The notes under the pieces: generated by a model
The model's database searches: none
What the model was told of the DNA's origin: nothing
What the model saw: only the letters and a program-made list of their open reading frames with translations
Shown: positions 1 to 11,252 of the stretch, piece by piece
How the letters are laid out: each line of letters opens with the position of its first letter
Numbering within the stretch: the stretch's first letter is position 1
Origin: Hirsutella rhossiliensis
Taxonomy: Eukaryota; Ascomycota; Sordariomycetes; Hypocreales; Ophiocordycipitaceae
Assembly: GCF_020360975.1 (NCBI RefSeq)
Contig: NW_025408667.1
Coordinates: 6,200,001 to 6,264,000, forward strand
Reading direction: 5' to 3'
Length of the DNA: 64,000 nucleotides
Made by a program: the position numbers and the translations under genes

Positions 1-3000
1 GCTGCACGTATAGGCTGTACGGGTCTCACGGCGACGGCACCGCCCGCCCCTCGACCGTCGTCGTCCTCGCCCCCCGCAGCTCCAGCGCCACGCGCTCCAG
101 CGTCCCGCCCTGCACCTTGTAGTCGGTGCAGGCGAAGGCCGCCGCGCACGGCAGGCCTGCGACTGACGTCGCTTCGCTGCCACGGCCGCTTCCGCTGCGC
201 GTCGATCTTGACGCTGATGGGCGTCAGCAGGATCGTCCCGGCAGGCATCCCGACGAAGTGGAAGTCCATGGTCGTCTCTGAGGCCAGCACGATGCCCGCC
301 GGCGGCCGGAAGTGTATCGTTAGCTCCGCCGACACCCGGTGGCCGGGGAAGGCCCGGTCGGGGATGACTTCCACCGCCGTATACCCGGCCCCGTTCACCA
401 GCTTCAGCCCCTGGTGCGTGTTCTGGTTCACGACGACCGGCATGCCTGGCACGAAGACGAAGACGGCCGGCACCGGCGTCGCGCTGTCGTCGCCGTAGCC
501 TAGCATTAGCGCCGCCTCCTCCTCCGTCGGCACGCCCTCCTTCCACCTGTGCTCGGACAGGAAGACGCGCGCCGCCGTCCGTCGCTGCGCCCGGAACGCG
601 AGCGCCGCCTCTAGGTTAAGGTTCCAGCGGTTCCGGTTGAGCGGCGTCACCACCGTCAGGCCCGTCTCCCACGGGATCCGCCTGCCCGGCCGGTAGCACC
701 TCGAGTTGAGCAGCTCCAGGTCCGACCGGTCCTGCTCGCCCGCCGGATCCGCCCGAGCAGCCGCCGAAGCTCCGGGTCGCCGGCGGCCCGCATCTGCTCG
801 TCTAGCATGACGACCGTCGTGAACCGCCGCCACAGCGCGTGCGCCTTGTCGTGCTGCCGTCGCTGCTCGGCCGCGAACGCCCCGTCCTCGTCCCACGCCA
901 CCGCCGCGCTCGGCAGCAGGATCGGCCGCTCCTGCACCGGCCGGAACTGGTGGAAGTCGCCGCAGAAGATCACCACCGGGATGCCGCCGAAGTCTCGCGC
1001 CGACCCCCGCAGCCTGCACAGCTGCTCGTTGGCGGCGTGCAGCGTCCGCGCCCCGAGCATGCTGACCTCGTCGATCACCAGCACCTCCTTCTCCTGCCAG
1101 TCCATCCGCGACCGGCCGTCGACGAAGCGCTCGCCCTGGCCCGGCAGCCGTACGCCGTCTACGTCCCTCGTCGCCCCTCCTGCCCGGCCGCCCTGGCCGA
1201 CCGTAAGGCCGCAGGCCGCAGGCCGAGTGTAGTGTGATGCCGTTGATCCGTGCTGCCGCCGTGCCCGACGTCGCCGTCACCAGCAGCCGGCTCGATAGGT
1301 CCCTCCGGGCGAGCAGCTCGACGAGCGCCTCGATGACGCGCGACTTGCCGGTGCCGCCCTCGCCGCCGATGAATAGGCAGAGCTGGCCGCCGCCATCGCC
1401 GCCTGCCCCGTCGCCCAGCCGCATCCGGTCGAGCTGCCGGCATACGATTAGGAGGGCGACCGACTGCTTCTCGTTAAGCGTTAGCTGCCCCGCTAGCTCC
1501 CTGCCGGCGGCGACGAACGAGCTCGACGGGCCGAGCCGCACGTGCATCCCCGCCGCCGTGCCTGCGTCTACGTCACCGTCGGCCGCCATTACGTCCATGT
1601 CGTCCTCGCCGAAGCCCCCCATCACCCCGCGAAGGGCCGCGCCGCGGTCGGCCCCCATGCCCGCCGTCGCCCCGCCGCCCTGGATGCCCTAGATAGCTCA
1701 CTCCCGCTCCCGCGCCGCGCTCCTCTACTGCGACTTGATGCCCCGCACCTCCTCCTACCGCGACAGTGCCGCCCCCGATAGCGCCGAGCCTAGCAGGTTC
1801 ACCCTCCTGCCTGCCCTTTCGTCCGCCACTACCGTCGCCGCGAGCTCGACCGCCGACCCGAGCGCCGACTGCTGGAACCGGCAGAGCTGCTGCGTCATCG
1901 CGAGCAGCTCCGTCGACTGTGCCGTTACCTGTCCTGCACTGGCGGCGTTCCGTACGACGTCGATGAGCCGCGCCGCGTCGCCCGCGCCGCCGGCACGGTA
2001 CGCCCCTTCGCCGCCCTCGGCCTGCGCAGCCGCCGTCTCGCCTTCCTCCGACGTGGCGGCCCACTGTTTGGCGTCGCGCTTCGCGTCCTCCGCCGACCGC
2101 CGGAGGAGCTGCACGTTGTCTGCGAGCCGCGCGACCCTCGGCGCCAGCGACCCCCGCGCCCGCGCCCAGATGTCGTTAATGTCGCCTGCCTCCTCGCCGA
2201 GGAAGGATTCCCACGGCACGAACAGGGCCAGGTGCTGCACCGCCGCCCTAGGCGCTGTTAGCCGATGCCCCTAGCTGCGCTGCCTTCCCCTTGGGCGCTC
2301 CCCGTCTTGTAGTGCGCACCTTCGGTGGCACGACTCGTCGTCTTCCTCGCTAAACTCCTTGCTGAGGTATCCGTCGAGGCATACGGTCGCCCCGCTGCCC
2401 GGCCGCCTAAGCGCCTGCACCCAGCCCTTCCCCGACGCCCAGCTCTCCGCGAAGGGTACCTCGCCCCAGCCCGTCCCACCGTCGGCGCCGCTGCCGTTTC
2501 GCTTTAGCCTTACGAGCGATGCGTAGTCATAAAGGCAGAGGCCCCGCAGGAGCTCGCCCCTGTGCCGGTAGGCCTCGACGAGGGGGATCCTCGGGCCGGC
2601 CTCCTCGACGACGACCGTCTCGTCCGGCGCGTCGCCCGTCGCCTCCGCGCCGCTCGCCCGTCGGAGGTGCCGCCACCGGCGGAAGACGGCCCAGTAGAGC
2701 TGGTTCACGTTTACGTACGCCCACGCCGAGCCGCTGCTGAACTCCGCCGGGTACCCTAGGAGGTGCGCGATCACCTCGACCTGCGACAGCGGCCGCTCCG
2801 TAAACACTCGGTTCGCCGCCTTGAGCAGGAACGTTCTCGTCTTGTTCCTCCCTATGGGGTCCGCCACCGTCGACACCCCTTCGGCCCCGCCCCCCCGGCC
2901 GGCGTCGCGGTCGGCGCCACTTCCGTTGCCCTCTCCCGTCGGCTCTAGCGCGGGAAGGAACTCGGCCGCGGCGGCCACCCGCTTCCACACGGGGTCCTCA

Positions 3001-3001
3001 C
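1..3001 (-). mobile_element. Helitron copy E (GC-rich subfamily), truncated
   Basis: Remnant of a rolling-circle Helitron. It runs off the window start at its 3' side, and its 5' side is cut at about 3001, just inside the C-terminal part of the Rep domain (EDPVWKRV). Sequence beyond 3001 is visibly less GC-rich and unrelated. The coding order matches Helitrons C (56.2-59.9 kb) and D (60.5-64 kb), so all three belong to one subfamily. No element end can be defined here. Confidence 0.85.
1..3001 (-). pseudogene. Broken RepHel helicase of Helitron E
   Basis: Remnant of the Rep/Pif1-type helicase protein that drives Helitron transposition. Reading down the minus strand, 2990-2271 carries the region after the Rep domain (NRVFTERPLSQVEVIAHLLG) and 2240-1755 the linker before the helicase (LALFVPWESF). 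The Walker A segment GGEGGTGKSR lies at about 1339-1368 and Walker B VLVIDEVSM at about 1058-1084, followed by FCGDFHQFRP. The frame changes near 2260, 1700, 1150-1230 and 735-745, where the RIRxGxQDRSDLELL segment is read out of frame. The C-terminal AFACTDYKVQG segment is near 120-150. The HUH and paired-Tyr parts of Rep are absent. It cannot make a functional protein. Confidence 0.85.
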
Positions 3002-4521
3002 GGTTAAGTGGTTATTGATAGTTAGAAGGCGATAAGTACGACCGTTTCGAGCTTTCGCCTTGGTAAACAGGTCGGACGTACCGATGAGCTGCTCTTTTCC
3101 AAGATTGTGATTCGTCCACCTCATTCCTGGCGTGGTAAAAGTACTTATTGATGATCTGGGTCAGTATTTTGCGAACCAAAAGTCCAGGATTTGTCCTAGC
3201 TTGCCTTGGTGGATGAGGAATGGGGGCAGCGATGTCATCTCTTGGCTGACGCACGCCTGGAACGTAATCGAGGATTGATTGCCATTTTGCTATGCCCCGA
3301 GCAATTTGCCTTGCTTTTTGATACTGAGAGGAAATTCTCTCTTTGTTCGAATGATCATATCGAAGAGAAATCCCTTTTCATCTATGTTATACGTGTTTTA
3401 GGGTAGGGGGTCGAATTTCTCGATTTTCGTGCGGATCTCCCATTGTCAGGTGTGAAGGGGGAACTTCACGCATTGAGCTTCGAGCTAGAAATAAGCCTTA
3501 CACTTGTATGCATCATTGGATCATATACGGGCGAGTGTCCATGCCGTCGAACCATGTGCAATCTGGCTCATCACGGTTGCGCGGAGCGAAGTTATACGGC
3601 GAGTCCTTCCGACCTCCATTTTCACAGTATCCAGAGCAAAATTCTTTACTATAGATAGAGTAGATGAAATCCTACGTTGTTGAAGATTACGAAGAAGGTC
3701 AATAAGATTCTGTTTTTGTTGTTTTGACAGAGATAACTTATACAATCTGTCGGCATCCCATTTTGACCGCTGCTTGCTTTGATGTCGGCATTGTAGCGCA
3801 GTATCTCTCCATATAAAATTTTAACAAGCTCTAAAACTAAAACGAGCCCGGTGATTTCAGGGAGTCCAAGGTTTCGTCAATCGGCGTCATGGTTGTTGAG
3901 CTATTGTGGATTGATGTCGAGCTCGTGGTGGCGTGTAAGTCCGGCGGGTCACGGGATCCGGCAGATCACCGGTAAATCCCTTATCGTTCTCTTCTTGCTT
4001 TCACACTCAAGGAACATCCTCTGGCGATCCACCTTCTCAACATCAACCTTACCGACGAACAGTACAAGATCGAAGAGCGCCATGTCGAAATCGAACCCGC
4101 CCAAATAGTTGTCCCCGGTCCGCCTGACGAGCGCTACGCTAGCGACCCGCCGGGCGTAATTCGGATTAATGAGCCTCCGCTCCGTGGCGGCGGGGGCCCG
4201 GGCGCTCTAACGTTGATCCGAGACTGACTGCTAGCCGGTCTCGACGTAACTTGACGCCTTCCAAATGCGACTTCATTCATTGGTTTGACGACGCGTCCGG
4301 GCGATACATTCTCACACTCTCGACTATTACCGGAAATTTAAGGTCCTGGTCCGATACTACAACATTTTCATCTTTTTGTTCGCCCACCGTATGTACTTCT
4401 AACCCAGTGAGTGACTCAAGAGCTAGCACTGGACCGTTCAGCTTGACAGAGACGTTGTTTTTCGGACTCAAGCTTTCTTATTGCCTGAGCGAACGGACTG
4501 TTTGCCTACGTAACAATCACG
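3002..4521. other. Stretch with no recognisable gene
   Basis: Only short ORFs occur here (80 aa at 3012-3254 minus, 74 aa at 3521-3745 minus, 85 aa at 3851-4108 plus). None shows a domain or a plausible exon series. The part before about 3850 looks AT-richer than the Helitron to its left. The last 250 bases should contain the promoter of the gene starting at 4522, but I saw no specific element. Confidence 0.5.
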
Positions 4522-6837
4522 ATGGACGAGATCGAAGAGCTGCGACAAAGGCTCCGAGAGGCGGAGAGTCGTGCCCAAGAGGAGCAACGCCGACGCGAAG
4601 TCGAGCAACGCCGACGCGAAGTAGCCGAAGAACTTTCTGAGGCGTCACAGCCGCAGATCCTTCAGAACTATCTTGAAGCCTGTCACTCGCTGAACCTGGC
4701 AATTCAGGTAGTAACTGACCGATCTTTGACTACACAAGGCGACACTACAAACCCGACCGGCCGAATTTTCCCTCGACGAATTATCCCCTGGACTAACTTT
4801 GCAACGAGGCAAGAGGAGATATGGGACGACCTGTCTGTCGGCGACTTGCTCTCCGTGCCCACCTTTCCATCGCACCATCAGTTGGAATACGTAAAGTCGT
4901 TGCTCAAGCCAATTAGTAGTGAGCTTGGGCTGCGGGACTTTGAGCGTGAGGTCGTCGAGAACGCGGTGCAGAAGCTGGTTAATAGCGCATATATGGATCC
5001 GCTGCTGCGGCGCAAACTCGGTCTGCAGGGAACTATAACGTTCGAAAGCCATACGAATCTCGGCACCGCTGACGACGACCTTATCCCTGAGCCTCTGGAA
5101 CATATGAGTCTTGGCAGTGGCGGCTCTGGTGCCGTGGCGTCGGCCTCTGCCCTACAGCCCGCGGCTCCTAAGGTCCGTCGTAGGGCTAGGGGTAAGGGCA
5201 ACCGGGCGGACCAGTTCTGTATATACAGGACTTCGGACGGCCAGAATATCCCCGCTCTCGCTATCGAATACAAAGCGCCACACAAACTAAGCGTCGACGA
5301 GGTCGTCACGGGCCTCGAGTCGGAAATTCGGCCGGAACGTGACGTGATTAACCAGGACGGCCAGGGCTTTGCTTTCACGGCCAAAGCACTCGCCGCCGCC
5401 GTTGTCACCCAACTCTTCTCCTACATGATCGGCAAGGGCATCCAGTACGGCTACGTGTGCACGGGGCAGGCCTTCGTCTTCCTCCATATCCCGGACGAAC
5501 CTTCTAATGTCTACTTTTCGATATGCGTACCGAATCTAGACGTTATGGATGATGATGAGACGAGGCTCCATCGCACGGCCGTCGCGCAAGTTTTTGCCTT
5601 CATTCTCCAGGCTCTCCGCGCGAGGCCACCGCCCGAGTCATGGCATGATGAAGCTGAGAGGCTTGATACCTGGGCTGTCGAGTACGACGATGTTCTGAGG
5701 AAAATCCCCGCGACGGAGCGTAGACGCAAAGAACCCCGCGTCTCTCCCTATAAGCCCCAGCGTTGGAAGGGTTTCAAGCGATCGCCAATCCAGACCCGCT
5801 CTCGCTGCCAGCGAGTAGACGTTGAAGTTAGACGTCTAGAGGACGACGACGAAGACCCTCCTTCTCCGACTCCTAATTCAGCTCGCACTGCCAAGAAAGC
5901 GGCGCCACAGGTAGGACCTGGCTCGCGGGGTGGTGGGAATCGAGGACGGCGCGAAGGCGAGCGGCGGGAGCAGGGCCAAACGACGAAGCCAGATATACAG
6001 AACCGGCCGTTCTGCACTCAACACTGTCTCCTCGGATTAGCGTATGGCGGACCTACGGATGAGAGCTGCCCTAACGCAAACCATCATGGGCAAGGACACA
6101 TCAAACGAGTCGAGTTTCTCCGACTCATCCGAGGTCAGCTTGCCATAGACCGCGGCTATGATGCGGACTGTGCGCCGCTCCATCGGTCTGGAGCGCGCGG
6201 ATCACTCTTTAAGGTGCGGCTGTCATCCTACGGTTATACACTTGTCGCCAAGGGTGTGGAGAGTCTCGACCATGGCTGCCTGCAACACGAAAACGAGGTG
6301 TACGACCGACTCCGGCCCATTCAGGGGAAACACGTACCCGTATGTCTTGGCAGAATAGACTTGGTCCGGCCATACTATTATGACAGCGGTGTTTACGTGC
6401 ACTTCATGTTCCTTAGTTGGGCTGGACAACCCCTTTTTGACTGCGTGGACCAGGCCGTCAAACCGGGCATCGACGACGCCATCATCACAATGCTCAAGGC
6501 AGTGCACGAATTCCGCGTTCTTCACCGTGACGCTGAACCACGCAACATTCTGTATAATACTAATAGCGGTAGGCTCATGCTTGTGGATTTCGAGCGTGCG
6601 GAGTTCCGCGGTCGCCAGCCTTTCAGCTCAATGATTCCTAATGTCCGGAGTCGGAAAAGGAAGCGCATAATTTGGCAGAAACAAATGGACGACTTTGCAA
6701 AAGAGCTTGAGTGTGCTGTGGAGAAGGCTTCAAGGTGTGTTACGAGCTTGTCCCGTCCGGCAGTCGCTGGTGTGGGCAAGCAGATCCCTTTGAGTGTGGA
6801 GGAGGAGCAAAGGGGTCACAGGCCCCACAGTACGTAG
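4522..6837 (+). CDS. Fungal protein kinase-like protein with nuclease-like domain
   Basis: Single uninterrupted 771-aa ORF. Residues 1-40 are a charged coiled coil with a tandem QRRREV repeat, encoded by a direct DNA repeat. Residues about 220-330 resemble a PD-(D/E)XK restriction-enzyme fold: D230, then E249 and K251 in the AIEYKAPHK motif. After a basic, low-complexity linker (about 400-490), a C-terminal kinase-like domain begins with FCTQHCLLGLAYGG and CPN..H. It has a GARGSLFKV loop, LVAKG, HRDAEPRN (H668, D670) and DFE (D689) in place of DFG. The family is common and expanded in Sordariomycete accessory genomes, usually near transposons; substrate and role are unknown. The intact frame in a decayed neighbourhood suggests selection or recent arrival. 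Kinase activity is uncertain because DFG is altered. Nuclease activity is inference from three residues. Confidence 0.8.
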   Translation: MDEIEELRQRLREAESRAQEEQRRREVEQRRREVAEELSEASQPQILQNYLEACHSLNLAIQVVTDRSLTTQGDTTNPTGRIFPRRIIPWTNFATRQEEIWDDLSVGDLLSVPTFPSHHQLEYVKSLLKPISSELGLRDFEREVVENAVQKLVNSAYMDPLLRRKLGLQGTITFESHTNLGTADDDLIPEPLEHMSLGSGGSGAVASASALQPAAPKVRRRARGKGNRADQFCIYRTSDGQNIPALAIEYKAPHKLSVDEVVTGLESEIRPERDVINQDGQGFAFTAKALAAAVVTQLFSYMIGKGIQYGYVCTGQAFVFLHIPDEPSNVYFSICVPNLDVMDDDETRLHRTAVAQVFAFILQALRARPPPESWHDEAERLDTWAVEYDDVLRKIPATERRRKEPRVSPYKPQRWKGFKRSPIQTRSRCQRVDVEVRRLEDDDEDPPSPTPNSARTAKKAAPQVGPGSRGGGNRGRREGERREQGQTTKPDIQNRPFCTQHCLLGLAYGGPTDESCPNANHHGQGHIKRVEFLRLIRGQLAIDRGYDADCAPLHRSGARGSLFKVRLSSYGYTLVAKGVESLDHGCLQHENEVYDRLRPIQGKHVPVCLGRIDLVRPYYYDSGVYVHFMFLSWAGQPLFDCVDQAVKPGIDDAIITMLKAVHEFRVLHRDAEPRNILYNTNSGRLMLVDFERAEFRGRQPFSSMIPNVRSRKRKRIIWQKQMDDFAKELECAVEKASRCVTSLSRPAVAGVGKQIPLSVEEEQRGHRPHST

Positions 6838-7190
6838 CTACATGTCAGATACAAATTCAGGGGCTAGCAGCATCAGCAAAACCTTCAACAGTCAATTTTC
6901 TTAGCAATGCATTCAAATTGAGCTCTATGGCTTCGCAACAAGATCTACAAGCGTCGCAAGAGACTATTCTACCTACAAATAACTTTCAACAGACCCTCTT
7001 TGTGCGGCTTGACCACTGTCAGCGTGAGCAGCCTATTGACAGCACAGTCCGCCCCCAATTCGACCCTGAGCCTAAAAGGGGCCACGAATTTACCCCCTTT
7101 TCTGTGCCCGAGCGCAAGCCTCAAGTCCGATAGCTGCCACCGACGCCGTTGTTACTTTTCCAGCTATATATATCTATATTCCTAGTTAAA
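6838..7190. other. Short gap without a gene
   Basis: The 3' flank of the kinase-like gene. Its ORFs are overlapping shadows without domains. A TA-rich run at 7163-7185 precedes the piggyBac-like remnant. Confidence 0.4.
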
Positions 7191-7976
7191 CAATGGGTCG
7201 AATACAGGAATTGCGGTCCCCAGCCCGGTCCAGAGGGCCCAAAGCAGCGACGTTCGCGAGAGAGTCTTTGGACAGAGACCTCTCTTGGGGAGGTCTTTCT
7301 CTGGCTTGCTCTTCTTATTTATATGGGCTTACATAGGGAAACAATAGTCCAAGACCATTGGAAGACTTCTACGGCCAACTCAATAGTCCCTATACACCCG
7401 ATCCTACAGTTCATGACATTTGATCGCTTCCATCTCTCCAGCGGCACGTACGAATTAGCGACTCAACAAGCAGTTGTCGAAGGCATAGACATGCTTCTTG
7501 GTGTTGATGCCATGAGAAGGCAGAGCCGCGTCTTTGTCCCCAGACGGCTCACCGCAAAGCCCCGCTGCTATGCTGACGCTGGCCAGCAGCGGCCTAGCGT
7601 CAGGGGCTGTTGGTGGAACGTCACCGAGCCCTCATTCGCGAAGGTACGGCGATGCGCTGATGAATTTAGAGTCGTCTTCATCCTTTGGCAGTACCGCAAA
7701 TATTTACAGAGCGAGGGCTCGTTTCAAATTTGGCTCCTTACTTCCTCATGCATCTTAATTGCTGTCGGTAAGCTACTGGTTGTCAGCGTCGTCATGTCCA
7801 CAGCCGATTCCCTCTCCATGGTCGAAAAGGCAGCTGCTGGCGCGACAAATGCGAGTTCGTCCAGGAAGCGCAAGGGATTGATCCGACCCAGTGCCCGCAA
7901 TTCCATAGGAAAAAAAATTGTGAGATCTGGCCAGTCCTTTTCTGATGGAGAGACGGCAGCTCACAAGGTAATTTAA
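7191..7976 (+). pseudogene. piggyBac-like transposase fragment
   Basis: The ORF contains SLGEVFLWLALLIYMGL, then a VQDHWKT segment and ILQFMTFDRFHLSSGTYELA. This is the pattern of the N-terminal part of the piggyBac transposase domain (DDE_Tnp_1_7): an amphipathic I-x-MG-L helix, D-x-W, then the F/MT-x-x-RF block. Matching sequence fades after about residue 100. None of the three catalytic Asp blocks can be placed and no TTAA-flanked inverted ends were recognised, so this is a truncated remnant. The last 80 residues look unrelated. Family assignment is from pattern memory only. Confidence 0.6.
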
Positions 7977-7977
7977 G

Positions 7978-8588
7978 CAGAAGAAGCAGCAGACGAAGAA
8001 GGCCCCTCCCCTCGGCTCGGTGCGTGACTTCCCATGTCGCCCCTGCGTCACGCGCGCCACCAAGGCCCCGGCCATGAATGTGCCTCCCAGGACAGTATGT
8101 TGGGTTGCTTCAGAAGTAAACACCTGTTACGCTGACGCAATACGGAATAGATACTGGTGCTGCCTGTTGGGACTGCGCAAAGAACGGCCACACATGCAAG
8201 CCGGTAAGCGTCTCTGCTTGCTTAGGGTGATGAGTCATTAATTAAGCTGAACCCTTAGGTTCCTGTTGATGCTTTGGGTGCTGTTCGTGTCTTTTGGGAG
8301 CTGAATCGGCAGCTCAAGCGTGCAAATGCCGACCCAGATGATGCCTGACGTACAGCTGCACACAGCGCAGCACAACAACTACGAGCTTGCGGAAGCAGTG
8401 CGGCTCTCCCTGCAGCTCCAGGTCCAGCTCCCGCTATGGCTTCTTTTGGCGAGATAGCTGAGAAGAGCCCCGAGGAACGAAAGATCATGGCGCTGGAGAC
8501 CATTGCCGAGGCTGCTCGGCTCTGGATTGTGAGCGGGATTAAGTCGTCAGATACATTTCCACTACGAACTCCATGCTCAGCAGCTCAA
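7978..8588 (+). pseudogene. Broken Cys-rich small gene with introns
   Basis: An exon-like stretch reads CRPCVTRATKAPAMNVPPR (about 8032-8095). A second reads GAACWDCAKNGHTCKP (about 8155-8203) and is followed by a clear GTAAGC...TTAG intron at 8204-8258. The third exon begins at 8259 in phase (VPVDALGAVRVFWELNRQL). An in-frame TGA at 8346-8348 interrupts DPDDA, yet the frame stays open and protein-like for 70 more codons (EKSPEERKIMALETIAEAARLWI). The C-x2-C...C-x2-C-x5-C spacing suggests zinc binding. The boundary between exons 1 and 2 is not resolved; GTATGT at about 8096 and AATAG before 8151 are candidates, but their phase does not fit. Function is not recognised. Confidence 0.45.
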
Positions 8589-9373
8589 TAAGCCGGACGA
8601 GGAGGAGAAGTAGAGGAAGGCGAGGAGGAGGTGAACAATTGAGCGTTGATGCTGCCCAATTCACGGCAATGTCTGCGGGGCGTGATAGAAATGCGCTCTG
8701 CTGGTCCGCAGCGTCCCCGCCGCTGTATTTGCACCTTCCGCTACGTGACAATGTACTGCGGGGCGGGATGTCCATGCCGCTAACCTATTTTGACACTTGG
8801 GTGACGGATTTTGGGGTTTTGCAACAGTCACCCCTATAGCCTGCCGTACTTAGGTCCTGTTGTCACACAGAGTATATCAGCCTCCAACAGTCTGATTCCC
8901 CTATTCGCACAGTTAGCCTATATTTTAGGTCGTGGCAGTTAGTAATGCCATATTAGTGATGGGTTCGAACTTTCTAGATGACATCGTCATCTAGGCTGCC
9001 TGGGTGGCGACAACTCCACTCAACCCAACGTCACAAGTATAAGAAGCCAACTTCTCACCATCACTTAGATAGAGAATCAAGAGTTGTTCAGTCCCCGATC
9101 TTCATGCTTGCTCAGCTCATCCTCGGTGCGATACCTGTGAAGAGGAGGGCTGGCCTGTCTCACTTGCTGGCCTGTCTCACTGATCTTCCAGTATTGGTGG
9201 GGCAGGGGCACCACTGGCGGAGACCACTAAGTTGTAGACCAATGGTTACATATATGCATGCCTACTGCCCGTAATCATACTAGTACTATATTACTATATA
9301 CATACATCCATCCATGGAGGACAAATCAGTTCTGCTTACTTAGTCTTCCATTGGGTTCGCAACTCTTACTCAC
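8589..9373. other. Stretch with no recognisable gene
   Basis: Short overlapping ORFs without domains. A GGTTCGAAC box occurs near 8963 without a foldable tRNA around it. A short direct duplication (ctggcctgtctcact) occurs near 9149-9182. The ATG at 9374 starts the next coding stretch. Confidence 0.4.
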
Positions 9374-11232
9374 GATGGAATCCCAAGTTGGAGCTTCCGA
9401 TACTTCGGGTCATTTGATCCCAGAACCTGAAGAAATAGCAGGCGCAGAAAGGATCAAGTCAGAACTCTGTGAGAGATGGCTGCAACGACGTGTGAAAAGG
9501 TGGGGTCCAACCAGAATCGAGGAGAATATGCCGCCGTCTTGGACAGGCACAATCACGGCCAAGATCGGGTCTACAGTTCACTACATCACTTGTCCAGGAC
9601 ACTTGAACTGCGAGCCTTGTGCAGGATACTGGTCACGAAGAGACCGCCAGGCTGCGATCATTGGTCTCCATTGTGTATTTGGGGGATGGGTATCCTACAA
9701 TGGGGACACCATCACCAATGTCCAGCCGAGTCCAGACTGTGCAGATGGTGTTGCTGTTACGGTGGGAGGAAGGAACTTGTCACGGCTGAGACGGTTGTGG
9801 GCGGAACATGTGCTCTCGAAAAACATTGGTTGCCAACAAAAGGCGGGCAAATTCGACTCTGTCGAAATACTGGACCGAGATGTTATGGATCGAGTTCACG
9901 AGATGATAGCCAAGGCAACTGCACACCGACCTGAGGGACGGACCACCCGGGGTGGTATGGACTCTGAACCAGAAAAACTGCTGGGGAAGGGGTCCGAGGG
10001 TGGTTAGGTGTATCGGAGAATGGCACTGTGCTCAAGCGTGACTCTGGGAATCGAAGAGTCTGCAATTACAATGACCGATGCGACAGAGAGCCTGGAGGAG
10101 TATGGCAACGAGGTGATGTTGAAGTATGGATGGCATGGAACCCAGGAACGGATGGTCTTGCTTGATCTCCAGAGACAGCAGATGGAGACCAGGCTACCAT
10201 TTGGAAGTTCTTCTTTCCCAATGGTTCACGGTCATCGATTATGGGCCTACGAGAGCAGTATTCCGTGACCGGCAAGCGAGTTGGATGCGAGCCACCCAAT
10301 GGCTGTGGTTGAGCACACCTCTTGACGTTGCCAAACGCTGTGCAGAAGTAATAAAGAGTGATGCGATGGAGCTGATCAGGCGAGAGCAGCAACGAGTCCA
10401 GACTTTGAAGCCAACAAAATATGTTCCTGATAACAGCAGTACCACGGCACGGAGGTATCAGCTGCTTCAGGACAGAGCCGGGAACTTCATTAGTTATCAC
10501 GCCGTGGGGGAAGAGATGGGGACTCCACGGGGTCTTATGGGAGCATCTTTCATGTGTTACCTCAATGATATCCTCGACTATGAGAGAGACGTATTGTGTG
10601 GCGAAAGCAACAACTTAGTTCGAAGTCTCACCAGCGATCAGCAAGTTGTGGATGCTGCGGCATGGACCCTCGAAGGCCTGCGCTGGTCCATGGATAACCA
10701 CGACTATGACCTGACCGACCTTTTGATCGGCACCATTGCTCTTTACCTAGTTTTTTGGAGGTACAATGCACCTAAACTGGCAAGATATTCTGCGATCAGC
10801 ATCCGGGACAGGATACCCGGCAGACCGCCCGAATTGGAAGACGTTGCGGAAATCATTCGTCCAGTGGCAGTAACAGTCAACAAGTTGGAATCGTATGGAG
10901 AATCATACAAGAGAGTTAAGGAGAAGGTTCGGAGACTGTATTGGGGTTGCACTTGTTATAACCCCGACACCTCTCCGGAAGGGCATGAGGCATGGAAGCT
11001 ATTGGCACAAGCGTTTGATGAAGGAGGCAACGATGACATCGAGGAACGCTTGATGGTTGCTGTCGTTGCCCTGAACAATGGTGCAAATGACGGCGATCTG
11101 CGGTGTGAGTGCGGCATGGATCTCTTACTGTATGAAAGCTTCGTTCGATTCCTTGACCCGGATACAGGACTTGTCGCGCGACTGCATTACCGATCCGGTA
11201 ACATCGAACTTGGAAACACAATCACCGAGTAA
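9374..11232 (+). pseudogene. Unknown fungal protein, frame-broken; weak terpene-synthase-like motif
   Basis: Coding-like sequence passes through several frames. 9374 to about 9945 reads MESQVGASDTSGHLIPEPEE onward. About 9946-10035 continues in another frame (VWTLNQKNCWGRG). About 10015-10168 continues in a third (RRVCNYNDRCDREPGGVW, WMAWNPGTDGLA) and meets TGA. 10126/10300-11232 reads the C-terminal 300 residues, ending at TAA 11230-11232. That part holds LNDILDYERDVLCGESNN, which resembles the metal-binding ND-x2-DY-x2-D-x3-GE arrangement of some class I terpenoid synthase-like proteins, and a later C-x-C pair. A multi-exon gene with missed introns is possible, but I found no GT-AG pairs that restore the frame throughout. 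Function is not established. Confidence 0.4.
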
Positions 11233-11252
11233 GGATTTAAAATTAGGTCATA

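Noticed and set aside
7149..7976. A functional 275-aa host membrane protein
   Set aside because: The hydrophobic start is part of the piggyBac-like domain pattern, and the rest lacks consistent coding character.
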